64,000 nucleotides of DNA from Rehmannia glutinosa (taxonomy: Eukaryota > Streptophyta > Magnoliopsida > Lamiales > Orobanchaceae), in NCBI GenBank assembly GCA_016081115.2, contig JABTTQ020003469.1, forward strand, positions 62,001-126,000, given 5' to 3'. Shown here piece by piece: positions 22,321-33,845 of the stretch. The position numbers were made by a program, and so were the translations under genes. The first letter of the stretch is position 1; the number at the start of each line of letters is the position of its first letter. The notes under the pieces were generated by a model that was given only the letters and a program-made list of their open reading frames with translations, ran no database searches and was not told the DNA's origin.

Positions 22321-25300
22321 ATGGCTTCCAGTTCGATCTCCTTCACACCAATGGTTGCTGCTCCCGCACACGGCGAAAAGCCGCCCAAGTTTTTCGGCGC
22401 CGACTTCAAACGTTGGCAATAGAAGATGCTGTTCTACCTCACCACTTTGGGGTTGGCTCGTTTTCAAAGACGACCCCCCTCGCCAGTTGCGGATGACGAA
22501 GTTGACAACAACCAGGAGAATTTGTGGATGCTTGGCATAACAACGATTTTCTATGTCGCAACTACGTCTTAAACGGGCTAGACGACACTCTCTACAACGT
22601 CTATAGCACGTTCAAGACGTCCAAGGAACTGTGGGAGTCCTTGGAGAAGAAATACAAGACGGAAGATGTCGGCACAAAGAAATTTATTGTCGGCAAATTC
22701 CTCGAGTACAAGATGGTTGACACCAAGATGGTGATCAACCAAGTTCAGGAGATTCAAATCATCCTTCACGACTTAGTGTCTGAAGGGATGATTTTGAATG
22801 AATCCTTTCAAGTGGTCGAAAAGCTGCCGCCATTGTGGAAGGATTTCAAAAACTACCTCAAGCACAAGCGCAAAGAGATTGGGCTTGAGGATCTGATTGT
22901 TCGGCTTCGCATCGAAGAAGACAACCAAAAATCAGATGTGAAATCCAACAAGTCTGGAATGGAGGCTAAGGCTAATCTTGCAGAATCGAGCACTAGCAAG
23001 AAACGTAAGCACTCTGGGATGGAAAAAGGAAAGACCAAAAAGTTCAAGGGTAATTGCTACAACTGTGGCAAACCGAACCACATGGCGAAAGATTGCCGAC
23101 ACCCAAAGAAGGCCAATCAAGGTGGCAACCAACAAGCCAATGTGACGGAGGACAAGTCGGTTCCAATAGACTTGTCGGAGCTCGATCTATCTGCCGTTGT
23201 GTTTGAAGCCAATATGGTGGATCACCCAAGGGAGTGGTGGATAGATACCGGGGCTACTAGTCACATTTGTGCCAACAAGGAGATGTTCTCCTCCTACACG
23301 CCGATTAATGGAAGGAAGTTGTTCATGGGGAACTCTTCGACTTCCAATATCGTTGGGCTTGGGAAAATGGTGCTCAAGATGACTTCCGGGAAGGAGCTTA
23401 CGCTTGTGGATGTGCTGCATGTCCCGGACATCCGCAAGAATTTGGTTTCCGGTCCTTTGCTTAGCAAAGCCGGGTTTAAACTAGTATTTGAGTCTGACAA
23501 GTTTGTAATGACCATGAATGGTCTGTTTTTATGTCAAGGTTACCTTGATAAGGGCCTGTTTAAAATGTCTGTAATGTCTGTTTTCCGCCAAGAGGTGAAG
23601 AATAAAAACGTTACTTCTGTTTACTTGTTGGATTGTTCTAATTTATGGCATGATAGATTAGGACACGTTAACTTCAACACGATTAAAAGGTTAGTGAATC
23701 TGGAATTAATACCTACGTTTAAAACCGATTCACAAGACAAATGCAAAATTTGTGTTGAAGCAAAATTGGTCAAAGCATCGTTTCATTCGGTAACGAGAAG
23801 TACCAAACCACTCGAGTTAATTCATACAGATGTATGTGATTTAAAACTTGTGCAAACTCGAGATGGGAAAAAATACTTCATAACGTTTATAGACGATTGC
23901 ACAAGGTATTGTTATGTCTATCTTTTAAAAAGCAAAGATGAAGTTTTAGTAGCTTTTAAGACTTATAAGAATGAAGCCGAAAATCAGCTTAATTTGATAA
24001 TTAAGATGATTCGAAGTGATAGAGGAGGAGAGTATGTTGCTCCGTTTGAGGAATTTTGCTCGGAAGCGGGTATAATTCATCAAACGACTGCACCTTACTC
24101 ACCTCAATCAAATGGTGTTGCAGAACGCAAAAATCGTACTCTTAAGGAGATGATGAATGCGATGTTGATAAGTTCTGGCTTACCCCAAAACTTGTGGGGG
24201 GAAGCCATACTTTCTGCAAACTACATTCTTAATAAGATCCCACACAAAGGTAAAAACGAAACTCCATATGAGTTATGGAAGGGACGTAAATCGTTATATA
24301 AATACCTCAAAGTGTGGGGGTGTTTGGCTAAAGTCGAAGTACCTAAGCCGAAACAAGTTAGAATCGGTCCGAAGACGATCGATTGTGCTTTCATTGGATA
24401 TGCTAATAATAGTAGTACATATCGCTTCTTAGTGCACAAGTCAGCAATCCCTGATATAAATGAAGGTATGATCATTGAATCAAGGAATGCTACTATGTCC
24501 AAGGGACCGCCGCCCCCCAACAAGGTACATCTTGCGCCTATGGGCCGCTATAACTATCCAAGAAGACACTCGAAACTGGAAGGATGAAGCTGTGCTGTGT
24601 AACTTTTTCTGAAAAAGGATGGACTTTGCCCCAAATCGATCAAGTTGCTTCTACCCCGTATTTTATTTTGAGAATATCTTTCCGAACAAAGAACGGAAAG
24701 AAGAAAGTTCGAGTAAACGGACTTATGATACTGCAAGGTTACCTCAAAGTGATGATGAAGAGGAACCAAGACGTAGCAAAAGGACAAAAGTAGCTAAGTC
24801 TTTTGGTCCTGATTTTCTAACTTATATGTTAGAAAACGAACCCCAAACTATTCAAGAAACATTGTCTAGTCCAGAAGCTCCTCTCTGGAAAGAAGCTATC
24901 AATAACGAGATAGATTCTATCATGCAAAATCACACTTGGGAGTTGGTTGATCTCCCACCGGGTTGCAAACCTTTGGGATGCAAGTGGATCCTTAAAAGGA
25001 AATATAAAGCAGATGGATCTATCGACAAGTATAAAGCCCGATTGGTAGCTAAAAGGGTTTAGACAAAAAGGAGGGATATGACTTCTTCGATACATATTCT
25101 CCTGTCACGAGGATTACGTCCATTCGTGTTTTCATTGCTATTGCAGCCTTGCATAACCTTGAGATACATCAAATGGACGCTAAGACTACCTTCTTGAATG
25201 GTGAACTTGAAGAGGAGATTTATATGGAACAACCCGAGGGGTACGTTTCACCCGGTCAAGAGCGAAATGTGTGTAAACTTGTTAAGTCACTTTATGGACT

Positions 25301-26352
25301 AAAACAAACACCTAAGCAATGTCATGAAAAGTTTGACTCGACTATAAAGTCAAACGGTTTCAAGATCAACGAATGTGACAAGTGTGTCTACATTAAAGAT
25401 ACTACAAATAATTACGTCATAGTATGCCTTTATGTGGATGATATGTTGATTATGGGTTGTAGTCATGATTTAATCATGAATACTAAGAACATGTTGAAGA
25501 AGAACTTTGACATGAAGGATATGTGATTATCTGATGTTATTTTAGGGATTAAAATCTCTAGAACTTCAGATGGAATTGTCTTGTCACAATCCCATTACGT
25601 CGAAAGCATACTTAGAAGTTTTAATGCTTTTGATAATCCTTCGGCTAAGACACCTGTAGATCTAAGTCTACACTTGGCCAAGAATAGAGGCGAACCAGTT
25701 TCTCAGCTGGAATATGCAAGGGTAATTGGTAGTCTGATGTACTTAACGAATTGTACACGTCCAGACATTGCATATTCAGTGAGCAAACTGAGTAGGTTCA
25801 CAAGTAACCCGAGTACGGATCACTGGAAAGCCGTGACAAGGGTACTTAGATATTTAAAGTATACCATGAACTATGGAATACTTTATACAAGATATCCAAC
25901 AGAATTAGAAGGATACTGTGATGCCATTGGATATCGACACAAAAAGACTCCAAGTCCACAAGTGGATTTGTTTTCACAATAGGTGGAGGAGCGGTGTCGT
26001 GGAAGTCTTCTAAACAGACGTGCATAGCTTGATCCACTATGGAATCCGAGTTCATTGCTTTGGATAAAGCTCGAGAAGAAACCGAATGGCTTAGAAACTT
26101 CCTAGAGGATATTCCGTGTTGGAATAAGCGATTACTGGCTCATTATGATACACTTTGTGATAGTCAATCGGCCAATCGGAAGGGCACAAAGCAATATGTA
26201 TAATGGTAAGTCTAGACATATACGTCGGAGACACAATACCATTAGACAGTTGATTTGAATGGGGTTATTTCGGTTGACTACGTGAAGTCAAAGGAAAACC
26301 TGCGGATCCGCTTTACGAAAGGCATTAATCGAGATCAATTGTATAAACTGCT
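22321..26352 (+). pseudogene. Copia C gag-pol polyprotein, five or more lesions
   Basis: The ATG at 22321 begins gag; TAG at 22420-22422 and a frameshift before 22524 interrupt it. The long frame 22524-24587 (687 codons) holds the gag core, a zinc knuckle CYNCGKPNHMAKDC (23055-23096), protease WWIDTGATSH, the GAG-pre-integrase region and integrase with HTDVCD, FIDDCTRY and the APYSPQSNGVAERKN region. An apparent insert of about 170 bp (near 24492-24660) breaks the frame before FFEN-type text. RT resumes at 24619-25062, a frameshift follows, then 25149-25526 with YVDD (25431-25442). A TGA at 25524 stands where Gly is expected in KDMG. RNase H follows from 25581 and is frameshifted at about 25925. 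It is a recently dead or assembly-damaged autonomous copy. Confidence 0.9.
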
Positions 26353-26920
26353 AAGGGGAATGAGTTTAAAATCCACAACTTAAAGAATGTTCATAGCGGT
26401 AACCCAACCTTGTGAATTGGAGATCCCAAGACCTTGGTTCAATGGGACAACTAAGTTATGAATGTTCAAATTTGAACACTTGGAAAATGTGTTAGCTCAT
26501 TCTCGATACATCCAAGTGTATGTAAACCTGCTGAATGTGGTGAGGTTAAGTTTAAGACTTTTAATGATTCCTATACCGAAAGGTGGAGTATTGCAGGATA
26601 CTATTCCATAGGAGATCACCTATATAAGTGAGAAGTAATGGCCGCTTCAAAAGAAACACTTATGAACCTAAGATATGGTCCAGGGCCGAAATGGACACAA
26701 CGTGAGAACAACAAGTGTTAGAGTTGTTATTGTGTAAGTACTGTTGTCTTGGTTTACACAAACGGCTGAGTAGTTCAAGACATCGCGCCACTAAGCAACT
26801 AGTAAATCCGATAGTATTTTACTAAGGAAGGTTCAAAGCCACAAGCTACCTATCCTGATGCAATAACGATTCGCCGAAACTTTCAAGCGAATCTGCATAC
26901 ACGCATGCATTAATTTCATT
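26353..26920 (+). other. Copia C 3' untranslated internal segment
   Basis: Non-coding DNA between the RNase H end and the polypurine tract; no open frame of note. Confidence 0.6.
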
Positions 26921-26932
26921 TATGTGGGGGAT
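26921..26932 (+). promoter_or_regulatory. Copia C polypurine tract
   Basis: tatgtgggggat directly precedes the 3' LTR. Confidence 0.75.
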
Positions 26933-28047
26933 TGTTGGAATTGGTCTTTGATAAATGGGGTGTTGACCCGATTTTGACCAATAAATTAAGTGGTTTTCAT
27001 TTTTGAAAAATGGAATTAAATTATTTGTAAAAATTCTACTAAGAGAGTAGATGAGAATAACATTTGAAATTTCTCAAAATCGATTCTGGGTGAATGAGAA
27101 ATTAATGCTAGAAGTTAGCCACTTAATACAAATAAATGGTATGGAAAATAAAAAATGCAGGGGAGGAGAGATGCTCCATCCCACATAGGAAAAGGGAGGC
27201 AAAGTTGCACACTTTATTTATCCCAAGTTGGACAAATGGGTTTGGACCCTTGGCGGCACCCAAGTTTTTAAAGGGGTGAGGACCTACATGCTTGTGGGTT
27301 TGGTTCAAAGCACACACGCGCGCGCGCGCCGCCGGCCGGCTCGGCTCGGCTCGGCCCAGGTCCGGGTCGTGGGTCCTGGGCCTGGGCTTGGGCTTCAAGG
27401 CCCTTATTCTTTTTGGACCAAAAACCTTTAAAATAATTAATTAATTAATTTTTGTAATTAATTAAATTAAATCAAAGTTCAACCTAGGAAACGGTTCGGC
27501 CCCGCGCACGGGCGGGAGCACGCCCGTGCGGTCGGGTCGTGCTACCTGCCGAAGTTTCGAGCCAGCGCACTGCCCGTGCGTCTGGGTCGTGTGCCATGCC
27601 GAACGTTGGAGTACCCGCGCACGGGCAGGCGCACGGCCCGTGCGTCTGGTCGTGCTCCCCTGCGCAGGTGCCTTTTTGAGCCTATAGACGCGATTTTCCG
27701 TACGGGCACTTCATTGCCTATAATTTTGAAGCCCCTGCAGATGAATATGGACACGAAAAGCTCAGATAATAACATGTCATTTGCATCATACGAGCATATT
27801 GACTTCCTACCTTCAAAAGCTTGAAAGTTAAGAATAACTTGCTGTTCGCAGTCGTTCCGGTTTTGCTGTGCTGCTAACAGGAACTGAGTAAAATCGTTGT
27901 ATCTTAGAGGTGAGCGTCGGAACCGTAAGCACTAGTATACGGGGCGTTTTTGTCTTGTGGAGAGTGATTCGAAATCAGGCCTCGACTAAACCATATCCAG
28001 CCATTTTCTTCACATACCGAAACCTTTACCAGAAATTTTACCCAGCA
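26933..28047 (+). repeat. Copia C 3' LTR
   Basis: 1115 bp from TGTTGGAATT to CCCAGCA. It is longer than the 5' LTR mainly because the GC-rich block (27500-27665) carries about three imperfect units of gcgcacgggc...cgcccgtgcg against one, while a taattaatt duplication present in the 5' LTR is missing. Confidence 0.9.
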
Positions 28048-28371
28048 CAAAACAGTCATCAAACCACCTTCCACGCTAATTCAAGTCCAGATAAGACTCG
28101 GACCACCAAAACAACGAGACTATGAGGGCATGAAAATGAGCGACTTGGGAAAAAAATGAAGCAGCGAAAATAGATCCGGATCTGGATCTGGCCAAAACGA
28201 TCATCATAGGATGAAGTTGAAAGAAAAACTTGGGGAGGGAGGTGCGACCGACAACCGGACATCGCCGATCTAGGAAGGCAGGACGGCCAAAGCATCTTGG
28301 TATGGGTAGAAGATGGAGAGAAACCGAGAGATGAGAAGATCGAGAGTGGGAGGAGATACCCGGTCATTATT

Positions 28372-28388
28372 AAGTAGGACCAGACATC
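28372..28388. repeat. Target site duplication, copy 2 (LINE-derived element)
   Basis: Identical to 20723-20739. Confidence 0.8.
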
Positions 28389-28540
28389 AACATAGGAGAA
28401 ATACAATGAATTAATGTTGTACTAGATTAAAGGTTATGGTCTATATTAACAACAATATGCAGATCAATCTAGATTATGGCCCATTATTCCACTTTTTTAA
28501 TGTCGGAACATATGAGGTACAATCCATAGGGGAGATCGAG

Positions 28541-28550
28541 TTTATATATA
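28541..28550 (+). promoter_or_regulatory. Candidate TATA box of the amine oxidase gene
   Basis: tttatatata lies about 80 bases before the ATG at 28622, a plausible plant core-promoter distance. Confidence 0.45.
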
Positions 28551-29805
28551 TCCTAGGTTTTATTAATAAAGAGAGATAGAACATATATTGATCACTAGAG
28601 GACCAAATTAACTTTAGTATCATGTTTCTCTTTCTCACTTTCCTAATAACCTTCACTCTTGTTGCAAGTCATGGACTTCATCCACTAGACCCCCTTACTC
28701 CAATTGAGCTCAATCAAGTCAAAACCTTAGTTAAAAAATCATACCAAAATGTGACCTTTCACTATGTGGGCTTAGATGAGCCAGACAAACCCAAGGTCCT
28801 CTCATGGCTATCACAAAATCAACATAACAATTTTCTAGACCCTCGTAGAGCATTTGTTATGGCACGCGTCGATTCCAAAAGTCACGAAATAATGGTCGAT
28901 TTGTCAAGAAATTTGATTAATTCGGACAAAGTTTACGATGGAAGTGGCTATCCCATGTTCAACAATGAGGAGCAAACGGTCGCCTTTGACTTGACACTTA
29001 AATATGTATCATTCATTGATTCGATTGCGAAAAGAGGGCTTAATCTAAGTCAAGTGTTGTGTGACACCTTTAGCATTGGATGGTATGGGGAGAGAAACAC
29101 CAAAAGGGTGGTTAGAGTGATGTGTTATTATAGTGATGGCACAATTAATTTCTACATGACACCGTAGATCTTGATGAGATGGAGATCGTGGATTATCGTG
29201 ATCGTTTGATGGTTCCAGTGCCGAAAGCTGATGATACAGACTATAGAGAGTCTAAACAAGACCCAATTTACGATAATTATATCAAGGGTATGACGATATT
29301 GCAACAAGATGGACCGAGTTTCACCCTAGATGGAAATCATGTGAGGTAACTTTAGATTTTTGAATTTACAGAAGAAGAAAGGCAAATCCAAGTGAATTTT
29401 CAGATTTTAAGACTATCTCCGGCTGTTTGCATCATTTAATTAGTTCACCTGCTGCACTATTTTAATGCTAAAATCTGTACTCAACCTCCAAAAGTAAATT
29501 ACGCACTAAAAATGAAAATTCCATAATATTTCATTTTAATGCATATTTTCATACTCTAAAACATTCATTCAAAACAAAGAAAAAAATTAGTGCGGCTACA
29601 ATGTTGCACTATTTTTGGCGCAAAACTGTTCAAATGGCGCAGACTTTGGCAAAGTATTGGAGCAAATTTTTGCTCCAACTTGAAGATAAAAGCACTCTCT
29701 TTGAGATATTCTAAGCAACCACATGAAGTATTTTGACTTAGCATTAAAGGACAAGTAATTATACTTCAATTTTACAAAACATGACACACAAATGCAATTA
29801 ATTAA

Positions 29806-30089
29806 GGGATAATTACAAAACTATCTCTGTTGTATGGGATAATTACAAAAAACCCATAAAAGTTTCGAAATTACAAAAAAAAAAAGAAAAATTCCTTGAA
29901 GTTTTATTCCGTTTCACATTTTTATCCCTTCATGGAAAATATTGTTATTTCAAAAAAAAAAAAAACTTGCGTTTACGAATAATACAGTTAACCCTGTAAA
30001 ATTAAGAAAAAAATCAAACTTTGGAGTAGTTTTTGTAATTTTAAAAATTCTCTATATTTTTTTAAATTATTCTAATTTGTAATTATCCC
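29806..30089. mobile_element. TIR miniature element in amine oxidase intron 1
   Basis: 284 bp with termini gggataattacaaaa and tttgtaattatccc, inverted repeats of about 14 bp, flanked by ttaa-type sequence (attaa before, gttaa after). It is non-coding. A 17-base direct repeat gttaattaaacttaact lies just beyond it (30090-30106 and 30143-30159). Confidence 0.65.
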
Positions 30090-31039
30090 GTTAATTAAAC
30101 TTAACTAATTATCGTAGTTATCCCAAACCTCAGGCCGGGGTAGTTAATTAAACTTAACTGATTTCCTCTCAAATACTAATGTGAGTAGGTGGGCTAATTG
30201 GCAATTCCATCTAGCTTTCAACATGAGAGTTGGCCCCATAATATCGTTAGCATCAATCTATGATCACGACAAGGATATCTACCGACGTGTAATATACAAA
30301 GGTTACGTATCAGAATTGTTTGTACCATATCAAGACCTAACTGAGGAATGGTACTTTAGAACTTTTCTTGATATCGGTGAGTTTGGGTTTGGCGTTTGTG
30401 CAATGCCACTACAACCATCGACGGATTGTCCCGAAAATGCAGTGTTTTTGGATGGTTATTACACAACACAAGATGGAACTCCTGCAAAAATACCCAGAGT
30501 TTTTTGCATATTTGAACGCTATGCTGGTGATGTAATGTGGCGCCATAGTGAGGCAGCTCTTCCAGGTGACCCTGTGGTGAGTTGAGTTCCCAAGTTACTC
30601 TAGTTTATTTTATTAGTCAATTGTAACATAAAATTTAAGATTAACTGCAAAATTAAGTATCCTTGGGAGTTTATTCTAATTACAAAAAATCCAGCTCTCT
30701 TTCAAAATTACAAATATGTCCTGATCAACATTTGTTTCTATTTTATTTACTGCACCCTCAATACGGGGTATTTATTAAACAAATATATAAGTCACAATGG
30801 AATGTTTATAATACTAGGGAAGATTTATAGTTTTGAAATGTAATTGGATTTTATCTTGTAATTTGTCAACCTTGAGACCAGATAATTATTCCTGAAAAAT
30901 TTTGAGTACTATATATGTTGTAGGAGGTCAGGCCAGATATGACAGTTGTTGTGAGGACATCATCCACCATTTCCAACTACGATTACATCATTGATTGGGA
31001 ATTTAAGCAGAGTGGCAGCATCAAAATCACAGTAAGTTA

Positions 31040-31440
31040 TAAGTGAAGATGTAAGATTAGTCCTGTAACTATAGAGCGGTAGCAAAAAAGTCATTGTAAA
31101 TCACATTTTGCAAAAAAAGTCATGTAACTATAAAAACATCTCAATTTGATCATGCAAAATGCATGGTTTGTAAAGTAGTCCTGTGGTTGTATGAAAATCT
31201 CAACTTTGATCTTTATTTCACCGAAAATTGGGAACTACATGTACCACTCACGTGATTGAAATCTCGTGAATGAGTATCAAAATTAAAATTTTCATATAGT
31301 TGCAGGGCCTTTTTGCAAATTGTGCATTTTCGCAAATTTTCTATTGTTAGATGATTTTTTTGCAAAAACGTGATTTTTTTGGATATTTTTGCGACCACCC
31401 AAGAGTTACATGACCAATTTTGGAATTTTTCGTGTATAAG
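31040..31440. repeat. Interspersed repeat in amine oxidase intron 3
   Basis: Most of the intron is a repeat. Bases 31142-31275 match 49076-49198 closely, and agtcctgt(a/g) and gcaaaaa phrases recur inside it. The family is not identified; boundaries are approximate. Confidence 0.6.
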
Positions 31441-32098
31441 TTAAGTGTGTAGTTTGTCCAAATTGATCTAATTTATTTCATAAATATATTATGGATCAAA
31501 TTTAAAGTCCCATTACACAGTCGGTTTATCGGGGAATTCTCGCAGTTAGAGGTTCAACATACACTCACAATAACCAAATCGAAGATGAAGTATATGGTAC
31601 ATTAGTGGCACAGAATTCAATTGGGTCCCGACATGATCATTTTCTTAATTTCTATCTTGACCTAGACATAGATGGTGACAACAATTCCTTGATGAAATCT
31701 CACTTGCAAAAAGTAATTGTGTCCGATCAAAGCTCACCAAGGAAGAGCTTTTGGGGTATTTGTTAATGAAATGGCTAAGACCGAGTCGATGCCAAGATTC
31801 GACTCGGGTCGGGTGAGATCGAGATCATTATAGTCAACCCAAACAAGAAGACTAAGATTGGCAATTTTATTGGCTACCGTTTGATCCCGGATCCGTGGTT
31901 AGCCCTTTATTATTGGAAGATGATTATGAAGCAGTTCGTGGGCGTTTAGTAACTATAATGTGTGGGTTACACCATATAACAAGTCCGAGAAATGGGCTGG
32001 AGGGGCCTATGTTGATCAATCACATGGAGATGATACGTTAGCTAAATGGACCCTCGAGGTTTGTATATGTTTTTATAAAAACTATGCCTCTATTAGTT

Positions 32099-32450
32099 TA
32101 GCATAATTACAAAACGTTTGAGTTATCTTTAAACTTACAAATACCAACCCCTGGCTTAGAGTATTTCAAACACCCTATTTTTAGGTTTGGATTTGCTTAA
32201 CAAAATACTCTCTTAATAAGTGCAATTTATAAAATAAAAAATTAAACCATGAAGTTTGGTTCTATTTTAAATGCATGGATATAATTGAAAATTTTAAACA
32301 AATGTAAAGGGAGTGTTTGAAATATTTTTGCTAATGAAGGGAACAAAATGAAATACATAATCAACACTTTAAGGAGATTTTTGTAATTTTCATAAACCTA
32401 TGTGTTTTTTGTTAAACTCAAACCCCGAGGGTAGTTTTTATAATTATCCC
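32099..32450. mobile_element. TIR miniature element in amine oxidase intron 4
   Basis: Left end agcataattacaaaac, right end tttttataattatccc. This is the same terminal motif as the intron 1 element but more diverged, with an unrelated-looking core. Confidence 0.5.
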
Positions 32451-32474
32451 CTACCTTATGTATATATTCATAAC

Positions 32475-32805
32475 AGTTTTGATTGTTTGGGGGGCCATGG
32501 ACAAACTTAAAATATGGGCCCTCATAAGAAATAGATTTATTTTTGAGTAGAAATATAACATGAAAAAAACAACAATTTATTATTATTTTTTTTTAATTTT
32601 AGAAGCTAGATTATTATTTTTAGTACAACTTTGAAACCAAAGGCCATTTGGTATTTTTTTTAATTTTTTGGGGGTCCCTATAAAAATAACTTAATAAAAA
32701 ATATATATCTTATATAAAGGCTTATGTAAAATTTGGGCCCTTCAAAATCGGGGACCCTAGGCCGCAGCCCTTGGTGATTACCCTCAGGGCCAGCCTGTAT
32801 TCATT
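32475..32805. repeat. Degenerate GGGCCC-rich repeat, intron 4
   Basis: Text ending agggccagcctg with internal gggccctcat and gggcccttca phrases resembles a decayed plant transposon end. A similar pattern occurs at about 42540-42895. The boundaries are not secure. Confidence 0.35.
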
Positions 32806-33225
32806 CTAACATGACAAGTGTGATTGGATTATTGTGGATTCATGATGTTAATCTGTTACAGGAATAGGGAAATTGAGAACAAGGATATTGTGCTGTGGTA
32901 CACATTAGGTTTTCATCATGTACCCGTGCAAGAACATTTTCCGGTTATGCCAACAATGAGTATAGCCTTTGAGCTCAGGCCAGCCAATTTCTTTGAACAC
33001 AATCTGATGCTCAAAGTCAAATCATCCAAACCAGTGAATTGGGTTAATTGTTCTAAAGAACAGCTATTATCCAGCATTGAAGTTCAATGAATTGAGTTGT
33101 CGGCAAAATTGCAATTTTCATTTCGTACCTATGGTGAAGTGGCAAAATTAGTCCCATAAAAATCTTCGATTAGATAAAATCGCGAATTGAGTTAGTTTTC
33201 TACCTGATCAATTGAATATATATTG

Positions 33226-33530
33226 TGACTATCATCTTCTCATTATCCTATATTTATATCGTGACAATATATTACACGATAAATGCACAATATAAATATA
33301 TATATATATATAATGTGTGTGCGCGCGTGTGTATGTGTGTGTGCACGATATAATTATATTGTTGCTATCATCTTCCAACCGTCTTTCATTTATATCGTAA
33401 CAACATACTTCATGATATAAATGCACGATAGATTATATTGTGGCAATCTGCTCCATGATATAAATGTACGGTATAAATTACAACGTGCTCCACAATATAC
33501 ATTTATGTCGTGACTATCATCTTCCAATTA
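33226..33530. repeat. Diverged tandem repeat with embedded (TA)/(TG) microsatellite
   Basis: Three to four imperfect units share ctatcatctt, tttatatcgtgacaa or tttatatcgtaacaa, and gatataaatgcacgata, starting just after the amine oxidase relic. A TA then TG/CG microsatellite (33297-33344) interrupts the first unit. Confidence 0.65.
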
Positions 33531-33599
33531 TATTTTGAAGTAAGAAAAGAGAGTAGAGAGAAAATTAAAATCTATTGTTTGCGGTATTTAAAAGGAATA

Positions 33600-33845
33600 A
33601 CAAAAAGTAAATTGCGCAACTATCTTGCAAGATATTCTTCGTCTCAAGTCGTCAGTTGCCCTTCAACATATTTTTTGGTTTCATAGATCTTCTAATTTTG
33701 TTGTGCATAACCTTGCATTGTATGCCAAAACTATGAACTAGGATGAACGTATCTGGAATCATCTTTAGAACCCTTATGTCAATCGTTGTTGGACGATTTC
33801 CAGCGTCTTTAATTAATATATTTCTTTTTCGAAAAAAAGTAAAAA
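33600..33845 (+). mobile_element. 5'-truncated LINE 3' end (RNase H tail plus A-rich end)
   Basis: Degenerate reading frames give RSSNFVVHNLALYAK-like text, the usual C-terminal end of plant LINE RNase H domains, followed by taattaatatatttc and an A-rich tail at about 33828-33845. No target duplication was identified. Confidence 0.5.

Larger units (their letters stand above)
21263..28047 (+). mobile_element. Copia C: Ty1/copia LTR retrotransposon, nearly full length
   Basis: A 6785-bp element flanked by caaaa (21258-21262 and 28048-28052). LTRs are 21263-22284 and 26933-28047, beginning TGTTG and ending CA. The internal part encodes gag-protease-integrase-RT-RNase H in copia order with only a handful of lesions. 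It sits inside the LINE-derived element. No standard tRNA-Met primer site is visible after the 5' LTR, so the primer is unassigned. A relic LTR of the same family lies at 5838-8300. Confidence 0.93.
20740..28371 (-). mobile_element. Short LINE-derived element split by copia C
   Basis: The 17-bp repeat aagtaggaccagacatc occurs at 20723-20739 and 28372-28388. Between the copies, after removing copia C, about 840 bp remain (20740-21262 and 28053-28371). On the minus strand the piece starts with a pyrimidine-rich leader and ends attctatcattcgg followed by an A-rich tail (T-run 20741-20757), the usual 3' end of plant LINEs. No ORF1 or ORF2 is recognisable. It is a LINE-derived, tail-bearing, non-coding element or one with a large internal deletion. 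Confidence 0.7.
28622..33090 (+). pseudogene. Copper amine oxidase (primary-amine oxidase), five exons, broken
   Basis: The family oxidises putrescine and other primary amines to aldehyde, ammonia and H2O2, usually in the apoplast or peroxisome. The ATG at 28622 opens a signal peptide (MFLFLTFLITFTLVASH), then HPLDPLTP and FHYVGLDEPDKP. Exons by splice sites and homology: 28622-29345, 30189-30576, 30924-31031, 31521-32058, 32862-33090, together about 660 codons, the usual family length. Catalytic parts are visible: base Asp in FLDIGEFGFG (exon 2), topaquinone Tyr in NYDY (exon 3), copper ligands in RHDHF (exon 4) and GFHHVP (exon 5). Exon 1 has lost about 20-25 bases at 29160-29167, creating a stop; exon 4 has several frameshifts (about 31755-31930); the exon 4/5 junction is out of phase. 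These multiple lesions make it a pseudogene. Confidence 0.92.
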
